A stretch of DNA of 64,000 nt from Ligustrum vulgare (lineage: Eukaryota > Streptophyta > Magnoliopsida > Lamiales > Oleaceae). Below the pieces are notes generated by a model, which made no database searches, was not told the DNA's origin, and saw only the letters and a list, made by a program, of their open reading frames with translations. The stretch spans positions 8,446,133 through 8,510,132 of the forward strand of contig OY743187.1 in the NCBI GenBank assembly GCA_963555705.1. The letters run 5' to 3'. Shown here piece after piece: positions 57,055 to 64,000 of the stretch. The position numbers were made by a program, and so were the translations under genes. Position 1 is the first letter of the stretch; the number at the start of each line of letters is the position of its first letter.

Positions 57055-57922
57055 TATTGTCTAATAATAAAATTTCAACATAATTTTTAACTGAAAATTT
57101 TATTTTGGATTTGTATAACTAAATACAAATGTTTATTTGTAAGATTGAAAACATTAAAAGAACACATTTTTTTTTTTTTTAATGAAAAGAGAGGTTTCGT
57201 CTCAAAAAAGCCAAATATAAATAAGTAAAATCAAACAAAATTATCGTTCTTATATCATAAAAAATAAAAAAAAACTTCTCGGTAAAAGCAAATTTTAAAA
57301 AATAATAATTCTAGTTTCTTATTTTTATTAGTTTTTATACAATGTGATATACAATTTCATCAATTATATATACTGATCAATGAATAATATGTTTTTTCTT
57401 CACTCAAAAGCCGAAACCATTAACATATCTATTCAACTCAAAACTATTCTAAATAGCCCAACATTAGTTAATACGTTGCAACCCTAATAGAGAAATCTAG
57501 AACATAATATAAATAGACTATTAACAAACCCTCATATTCCAGTGTATCGTTATTGTAACGAGGAAGAAATCTGTGTTTTCCTAGAAAATTCCTTAACAAT
57601 CATTTTGTAGATCTATTATTAGTTCAAAATAATTTTGCATTCTATATTGTTTTCGAAACTTTCTCTATAATATTATTGTTTTAATATTTTTTCTTTTTTG
57701 TCAGAAACCCAAATCTATGTTCAACGAATCAAAATATCACAGGTCTTGAAGAAGAGAGTAGTGCCAATCCTTTTTACTTTTTCAAAAAATAATTTACGAT
57801 TTTTTATTTTCAACTGGTTTGTAATATTAATAACTAATAAGCATTACAACCGCACCAGAAATTTTGAATTATAAAACGTGATAAATAAAAGGTGGAGTGG
57901 AGGGGTCATGTTAAACAGTACA
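57055..57922. other. AT-rich intergenic sequence
   Basis: No gene recognised. The last five bases (GTACA, 57918-57922) should be the TSD of the adjoining retrotransposon. Confidence 0.4.
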
Positions 57923-58595
57923 TGTTGACCACAAAATCCGGCTGGACCTTGGACCAACACGTCTCAGCTCCTCCCTCTTGAACACGTGGATCTCATGCGC
58001 ACTGTGACAAACAATCAGTTTGCAAAGGGGGCCGAGGTGGCTCCCGTTTGCACTCTGATGCCTAAGTCAGTACTCATTTTGGGCAAATATATATTGGGTG
58101 CGGGAAATATAAATGTGTAGAAGAGAGAAAAGGGAGTGAGAGAAGTATAGAGTTAAGAGTGAGAAATTGCTAACCCTTTACTTGGAGACAATTGTGCTTC
58201 ATTTATAGTGAAAACTTCTTGTCTCGGATTGCGACATGTGGCATACTTTACACTTGTCATCACCCTAGCTTATGGATGTGACAATCTTGCTTTTCAAACC
58301 GTAATCATTGCTACATTTCGTAGGGGATGGGCGCCTGTCACGTCTGGGTAAAGGCAGTGTCCCATCACTGACTCCATCTCTCTCTTCTGGTCAACGCCAT
58401 AAAGCACCCCGGCTGGGTATAAAGCACATCGGACGGGCGTTAACCAGGTCGGCTAAAGAGGTTTGCTTGACATACCACCTCGGCATTCATCCCAAGGTGA
58501 TATTCTAGGTCTTAGCTGTGGGTCAAGGTCCATTGGGCAACTATTGGGCCTTCGCTGGTGGATCGCTGTACCTTTCTTTGGGCCCGCTTTCAACA
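57923..58595 (-). repeat. 3' LTR of the Tat-type element
   Basis: The plus strand reads TGTTGACCAC...GCTTTCAACA, with inverted tips TGTTGA. On the minus strand a TATA box (CACTATAAAT, 58201-58210) is followed by a CT-rich start region. A polypurine tract borders the higher-coordinate end. The other LTR is outside the window, so the ends are not confirmed by a partner. Confidence 0.65.
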
Positions 58596-58612
58596 CTAGT
58601 CCCTCAAATCCG
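58596..58612 (-). other. polypurine tract of the Tat-type element
   Basis: The minus strand reads GGATTTGAGGGACTAG directly before the LTR. A second copy with its flank lies at 62581-62597. Confidence 0.6.
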
Positions 58613-59017
58613 AAGGGATCATTCATGGTCGTGTAGGATTTGCCATGATTTCACAGCGTTAACTTTTTAGGGATTTCAATGAAGAAATTCCTTAGGTAAG
58701 GCTCGGATCCACATCATAGCCGACCTTCTGCCTCGGATTTTCTCTCCCCCTACCGGCCAGGATCATATCAGCGCATTTCTTAGGCGGCGCATTCAATTCG
58801 GAGGAGCTATCGGTATTTATTTCCAAGAAATATATATATATAAAAGGGGAGGGGGGCACCATTTCGCAATGCGTGGCATACACTGTGGTAGCTGAACGGT
58901 TTTTGTTCCTCCCTTTAACGGCTGGTGCTTTGATTAGCTCATTTTCCAAGAAGCATGGGTTACCCACATTAATCATGCGGCTCACGAAATTCAAGGAATT
59001 TAGACCGTTAGGATGCC

Positions 59018-59338
59018 TATAAATCCTTCTTCATTTTACCATTTCACCTTTTACCATTTTCTTAGAATTTTTTTCAGCCATACTTTTACGAAAACTTGCG
59101 CCGTCTCTCTCTTCCTTGCGAGTTTCGCGTCTTTTCTTTTAGGGTTTTCCACCCAGCATCCACCCTTAACGTTCCACAGTTTTCCTTGGCGAGTTCTTCA
59201 TTTCAAGTGCACAGTGTCAAGCATTCGTCTTTTGAAGGTAAATCTCTTTATCCCTGTATATGCAAGACATTCTTATTTTTAGTTTCTTATTGTGGGTTTG
59301 AGAATTTTGTTTTTGCACTTTGTTTTTCTTTTGTTGAG
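59018..59338 (+). promoter_or_regulatory. TATA box and leader intron of the antisense gene
   Basis: TATAAAT at 59018-59024 lies about 350 bp upstream of the first suitable ATG. A leader exon ends at TTTGAAG before GTAAATC (59238), and a pyrimidine-rich acceptor ends at TTGTTGAG (59338). Splicing would bring the leader close to the ATG at 59369. Confidence 0.5.
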
Positions 59339-59520
59339 TCTGACTCTCCTTTAAAACAAAAAGAAAAAATGGAAAGAGTTGGGGGAACGGGTTCACAGGA
59401 AATGTTAGCGATGGCGGTTCCCGTCAGAGGTTTCTGCCCCATCTCTTTATCGGTTTTTAGTTCCCGCTTCTTTAGGGAGCAGATTAAGAGGAGGAATAGA
59501 AAACTAGCGGTATAATTTAT

Positions 59521-62152
59521 TTGAGTGATTCTGACAGCGAAGAAGAGAGAGACCAGAACTACATGGCCCATCTGTCGTTCGAAGAGGAATCCGTGCTAGG
59601 AGAACTCCGAAGCAAACGTGATAGAGACATGGGGAGAGAGGGAGCAACAGGTTCTTTTTCTGGCCCACAGGATCTTGATTTGGGCACCAGGGCCCCTTTC
59701 CGGGCGCACAGAGAGGAGTTGGGGCTCTCAGTGGAGGAGATAGCTCAGGTCGAAGGTTGGGTGGACCTGGTGAACAAAATATCAGGATATCACGTGGACC
59801 CTGACCCAAACCCAGATTTGTGGGAGAGCAGCGAGGTTGCCACTGAAATCCGAGGAGTTGACTTGGCTGGGGCCTCGGCGAAGTTCAGGATGTCAGAAGG
59901 GGCCCGTTTAGTGCATCCTACGCCCTCTTGCCGACCATGCAGCCCTCCTTCAGGCCAAGCGGCCATATGTTACGATGCCTTGTCCTGCGGTATGAGGTTA
60001 CCTCTGCATCCTTTCTTCAGGGCCCTGCTCAGGATTTATAACTTGTGCCCCTACCAGTTAGCACCTAATTTCTGGACACAGGCCGTGGGCACTTGGCTAG
60101 CGTGGCATGAGGTCAATCCCGACTATCCCATCTCTCTATACATTATTCATACTTTGTACACTCTGAAGAAGTCAGTGAGAAGGGAGAGGGACGTTAGGGC
60201 TGATGTGAAGGACTGGTATTATCTGTCTCCTCGAGGCTCATATCCCCCTGTTATTACTGGCCAACCTACCTCCATAAAGAACTGGAGGAATCAATGGTTC
60301 TGGGTGGCCGGGGAGTGGCAGAGTTCTCCTGTGGACCCTTGTCTGGAAATTTCTGTTCCCCGAACTCTTTCCCTTCCTAGTGAGTCTTGTGTTTGCTTTA
60401 GTGTCCTCAAGTGTCATGTGTCACTTGTTTTTATTTTCCATTCATCTTCCTTTGCTGGTTTTTAACACGCTTCTGATTTGTGACAGGGGACATTTTTGCC
60501 CGCCTACTCCCTGACGCGGATTTAGCGGCCGTTAGGCGTTTGTTCGCTTATAAGGGCACCTTTCAAGGGGTTATTCAGCAGAACAAACTGTTCGTCAAAC
60601 ACGGTCTTATGCGAGCCATGGGTGAGTTTGCTTTGTTACTGCTTTTATATCTTATGCTTTTTCTGTTTGTAGCCTCATTTCCCTCTCTTTCTCGCTAGGT
60701 TCTAAGGATTTTCCAAAGATTTCTTTGAAGGGTCTCATGGCTACAAAAATCCCCCCTGCACTTCGCCATGGTAGTGAAGTTGAAAGGAAACAGAAGGCGG
60801 TATTGGCCAATCTGCAAGTTGGGGTGGCAAAGGAGGTCTCTGAGGCGTCTACGGCCCAACTTCAGGGCCCTCTTCCAACCCTAATGCCACCGCCTACTCT
60901 GCTGCCTGTGGGCCCTCAGAGGCCTAACACAGAAAAGGAGGCCGACCCTAAGGGAGCCCTTCCAAAGGGGAAAGGGAAAAGGTCTGACAGGGGTGGATCC
61001 AAGAGAGACAGGGAGGCTAAGGATGCCTCAATGCTGCCTCCTTTGTCCGAGGACATTTTCGAACATGCCCCTGAGGAGGAGCCCGCCCCCCTGAAGAGAC
61101 TCAGAAGAGGTAAGGGCAAGGAATCCACCTCTGTACCTCCGCCTCCCATGATTGAAGACCTAGAGGATGAGCCTTCTGTGCACATTCCAGGCTTGGCCTA
61201 TGAAGTGACACCGGAGGGGGCAAAGGAGATCAAGCACATCAAAACCAGCATTCTCCCAAGGGATGTCACTTTCAGCCCTTCGCTGTTTGACTCTCCCAGT
61301 TCACCTCCAGCCCGGGCTGCCTTTATAACCGAGCAATTTTGGACGGAAGGCTGGTCCGCCTTCTCTTCTAGTGCCAGTCCGTCCCGGAAGCTGCTCGCCG
61401 CCAAGGCCATGAATGCCAGGGCGCTGGCCCTTATTGACGAGGTGGAATCGTCCGTGGATGAGGCGCAGCGGGACAAGAAGAATGCTGAAACTGCTCTCCG
61501 ACATGCGGACAACATGCTAAAGGAGATAAATGATTTGAAGACCCAGCTGGCCATAGCCCGGAAGTCTTCCTCCGAGGAGAGGACCAATGCCAAGCGGCTC
61601 GAGGAGGATAATGATAAGTTGAAACACGACCTCCTGGCCTCTGAGTCTGACGTGGCAACATTGTGCAAGAAACTGGATGATTCTAACCGTGCCCAATCCA
61701 TCGCCTCTGAGGCTCTGACTACCGCTAACGTAGCTAAGTCCAGGCTGGAAGCCGAGGCGGCAGCAGCGAATGAAGAATTGGGGAGGGAGCGGGAGGCCAA
61801 GGCAAAGGCGGAGGAGGACCTTGCCTCTTTGGAAAAACACATGGAAACTAGGATTACTGAGGTTCTAGAGCAGACCGTCATGACACGGGTGGAGAATTCT
61901 TTAAGTACCCGAGTGTCTAAGGCTGTCCAGAACTTCAAGGACACTTTTGAAGAGACCCCAGAGTACGAGGCGATGCAGAGGGTCTTTGGGAACCTAGGGG
62001 CCAGGATGGCTTTGGGGGACGTGAAGGAAGCTTATCCGGATTTGGACCTGTCCTCCATTGAAGCCTTGTACCCTGAGCCTCAAGATGCTCCTGCGGATCC
62101 TCTTGGCGTGTCTGATAGAGGCCCCTTGGAAGATGTCCCTCCTCCACAATAA
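59521..62152 (+). CDS. antisense-ORF protein of Tat retrotransposon (Transposase_28-like)
   Basis: Three exons join in frame: 59521-60379, 60487-60621 and 60699-62152 (introns of 107 and 77 bp, GT-AG). They give 816 codons including the stop. The first exon holds a segment CYDALSCGMRLPLHPFFRALL...YQLAPNFW (about residues 150-190) like the PF04195 'putative gypsy type transposon' domain. The last exon has a Lys/Glu/Pro-rich linker with basic clusters and a long coiled coil (about residues 570-740, heptads rich in Ala, Leu, Glu, Lys). The role of these proteins is not established. The true start is uncertain: an ATG frame at 59369-59515 upstream seems to belong to the same protein but is out of frame by one base. 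The gene runs opposite to pol, from a promoter of its own. Confidence 0.75.
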
Positions 62153-62370
62153 TCTTCTTCTGTATTTGTTAGCTTTAGCTTTTTGTTTTCTTCTTTTTCT
62201 TTCTTTTTGTAAGTCCCCCGGCACTTCATATTGTACACGTCTCATTTTTATAAATGGAGCAGCTTGTTCATATTTTGGTGCAGCAACGTTTTTCCTTTAC
62301 TGCTTAAACATGAGTATTTCCAAGTGCGAGTTTCATAATTGTAAGATGATATGTGGGACCAAGTAAATGT

Positions 62371-62452
62371 CTGTCTGTAAATGTCTTGATTTGTAAAATG
62401 CACATATTGTAAATGCCTGTCTGTAAATGTCTTGATTTGTAAAATGCACATG
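62371..62452. repeat. two-copy direct repeat, 46-bp period
   Basis: CTGTCTGTAAATGTCTTGAT and TTGTAAAATGCACAT recur exactly, at 62371 and 62417. It lies just after the end of the antisense gene, in what may be its 3' UTR. Confidence 0.9.
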
Positions 62453-62580
62453 ATTTAAAGCACCTCGGACAAGCATAACTTAGTTCGCCTGGAGGGGCTC
62501 CCGTGCCTTTTTCTCCTCGACCATTTAGTCCAAGGCGATATCTAAACCTTTGGTCGTGGGTGGCCATATTTTGGGTGTGC

Positions 62581-62645
62581 TAGTCCCTCAAATCCGATGT
62601 GGTCATTCATGAGTGAATCGAATTTGTCATCACTTTGCAGCAATA
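62581..62645 (-). repeat. second copy of the polypurine-tract region
   Basis: The first 18 bases after CTAG are identical to those at 58596, followed by CATTCATG and further partial matches for about 65 bp (roughly 70 percent identity by eye). Confidence 0.65.
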
Positions 62646-63266
62646 ATTCTATTCAAGTTTAATCATTTGCTGTTCCCCCGGATCCGGCACAGTTGATATA
62701 CCTTTACTAATTAGCTCTGATCTTGACCACCCTTTGAGTGATTTTACCTAAAACTCTGTGACACCTACATTTACATCTTTGTATGAACCTCTGTTAATGT
62801 CGCAGTGTAAATTCACCGGAGTCCCTTGTTTTTAGCAAAGATCTTGCCTGGCGGAGGCGTATTGTATTTACGGCCTAAATAACATAAGAATCTTTTACGT
62901 TTGTCTCTTACGCTTATGCACACAGCACTTAGTATATCTTGCAAACGCTTTGTCCGGATGTATGAACTAACTTAGCGCACCAAGGATTTTGGTCTAAGTG
63001 ACAACATTTGGTTATATTTGAATGGTTCCAAACATATCGCGTGGTGAATGACGGCGAATGAGTGCGGCACCTTAAATTTGAGTGGTTCGAAGCATTTATT
63101 GTATTAAAACTCCCAATCCTTACGTGGTGATCGTAGTTTAGCCTTATGAGAGTCCCTTGTCCTTAACAATTTTTATGCATAGCGTGGACGTATGGTGTCA
63201 TGACCAAGATAATTTTAGAATGTGCGTTTATTCATGATGGTTGTCTAATAGAGATTGGCGTAACTT

Positions 63267-64000
63267 TTAACGCAGCTCGCCCACGATTTTTTGAAATAAT
63301 ATGATAATGTTGCAATCATAGAGGAATTTAGTTTTATTGAAAATAACGGCGAAGGTGGTCCGTGTTCCAAGATTACATAGAGGAACTCCAGACAAGTCCT
63401 CAATCATGTATGTTCCGGGTATCACCTCGGAAACAACCTTGTAAGGGCCTTCCCAGTTAAGCCCCAGAGTCCCTACTCCTGGCTCCTGTGTTGAAGGAAG
63501 AACCTTTTTGAGGACCAAGTCCCCAATATTAAAGCGTCGGCTCTTCACCCTTTTGTTGTAGTATCGAGCCATCTTTTTCTGGTATTTGGTCATTACCTCT
63601 TGGGAATCATTCCGCTTTTCCATTAGGAAGTCTAAACCGGCCCTTTGCGCTTCCTCGTTTCTAACTTCGTCATAATGAATTTGTCGAAGCGTAGGGATTC
63701 CGATTTCAACGGGGCATACCGCCTCGGCTCCGTAAGCCAGCGAGAAGGGTGTTTCACCAGTAGCAGTGTGCGAGGTGGTTCGAAGTGCCCATAACACATG
63801 TGGGAGCTCGTCTACCCACGCGCCCTTTCTGAATTCCAACTTCCTTTTCAGGGTATTTTTTATGGTTTTATTCACCGCTTCGACCTGCGCGTTGGCCTGT
63901 GGGTGATGTGGAGATGAGAACAGCTTCCTGATTCCCAAATCGTCACACAACTCATCCACGCTTCTGTTTTTGAACTGTTTTGTATTGTCACTAACCAGCG
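63267..64000 (-). pseudogene. Ty3/gypsy integrase C-terminal part, frameshifted near the end
   Basis: The minus-strand frame is open to the window edge. It starts in the catalytic core at SDNTKQF (second acidic residue), has HPQANAQVEAVNK with the catalytic Glu, then a linker and the GPY/F-type C-terminal module (WEGPYKV near residue 165 of the visible frame). The family pattern is lost after about 63372, and a different frame then carries the usual ending with a stop at 63334-63336, so a single-base shift near 63370-63375 is likely. The current frame instead ends at 63267. Integrase would insert the element's DNA copy. The protein also extends beyond the window, so how intact pol is cannot be judged. 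Confidence 0.85.

Larger units (their letters stand above)
62153..63266. other. spacer between antisense gene and pol
   Basis: Non-coding. A 46-bp-period duplication with CTGTCTGTAAATGTCTTG lies at 62371-62452. A second polypurine-tract region is at 62581-62645. The two genes converge here. Confidence 0.6.
57923..64000 (-). mobile_element. Ty3/gypsy element of Tat type, 3' part, cut by window edge
   Basis: In minus-strand order from the right edge: the integrase C-terminus, a spacer with a polypurine-like motif, an antisense gene on the plus strand, a polypurine tract, and an LTR. An extra antisense ORF between pol and the 3' LTR is a reported feature of Tat-lineage elements. The 5' part lies beyond 64000. 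Confidence 0.8.

Overview
This window is nuclear DNA from a flowering plant, most likely a eudicot. It is AT-rich and intron-bearing, and it carries plant-type CCCH zinc-finger, prefoldin-like, Ty1/copia, Ty3/gypsy, hAT, PIF/Harbinger, Stowaway and SINE sequences. I cannot name the species. Only two ordinary host genes are well supported: an intronless RR-type tandem CCCH zinc-finger gene (27826-28887, minus) and a nine-coding-exon URI-type unconventional prefoldin gene (41266-48051, plus). The rest is a layered deposit of transposable elements. For many of these I could place both ends and a target-site duplication (TSD) by eye.

Layout. 1-2700: a scrambled Ty1/copia element. An antisense reverse-transcriptase piece abuts the 3' half of a gag, then an LTR, a PBS and the 5' half of gag. 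Both gag pieces break inside the same zinc knuckle. 4946-6795: a hAT-type MITE and a solo LTR. 6916-11975: a 5-kb hAT element with a dead transposase gene that is itself split by a solo LTR (8119-9740). 12843-13565: another solo LTR. 14895-23811: a complete, young, non-autonomous LTR element (LARD-like) with near-identical 1.42-kb LTRs, a tRNA-Asp type PBS, one 254-codon ORF of unknown function, no pol, and a 2.1-kb nested solo LTR. 24866-25917: an internally deleted PIF/Harbinger derivative.

27826-28887: the zinc-finger gene. 29600-32601: a MITE, a tRNA-derived SINE, and the 3' end of a relative of the LARD. 33620-37515: an inverted-symmetric, GTCACAA-rich region split by a solo LTR (34142-35826). 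38020-48051: the URI gene with a probable 5'-UTR intron full of transposons (a Tourist-like MITE, a Harbinger relic that itself contains a MITE, and a hAT end) and a SINE in intron 6. 52497-55761: AT-rich repeat units about 1.6 kb long with Helitron-like ends. 56895-57054: a Stowaway MITE. 57923-64000: the 3' part of a minus-strand Ty3/gypsy element of the Tat type, cut by the window edge. It contains the integrase C-terminus, a large intron-containing antisense gene (815 codons) with its own TATA box, and the 3' LTR.

The most interesting signals are the antisense gene bracketed by two copies of the polypurine-tract region, the circularly permuted copia fragment, and CG-rich palindromes that sit 30-200 bp upstream of the TATA box in at least two, probably three, otherwise unrelated LTR families. 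All family assignments come from reading motifs and repeat ends. No database search was run.
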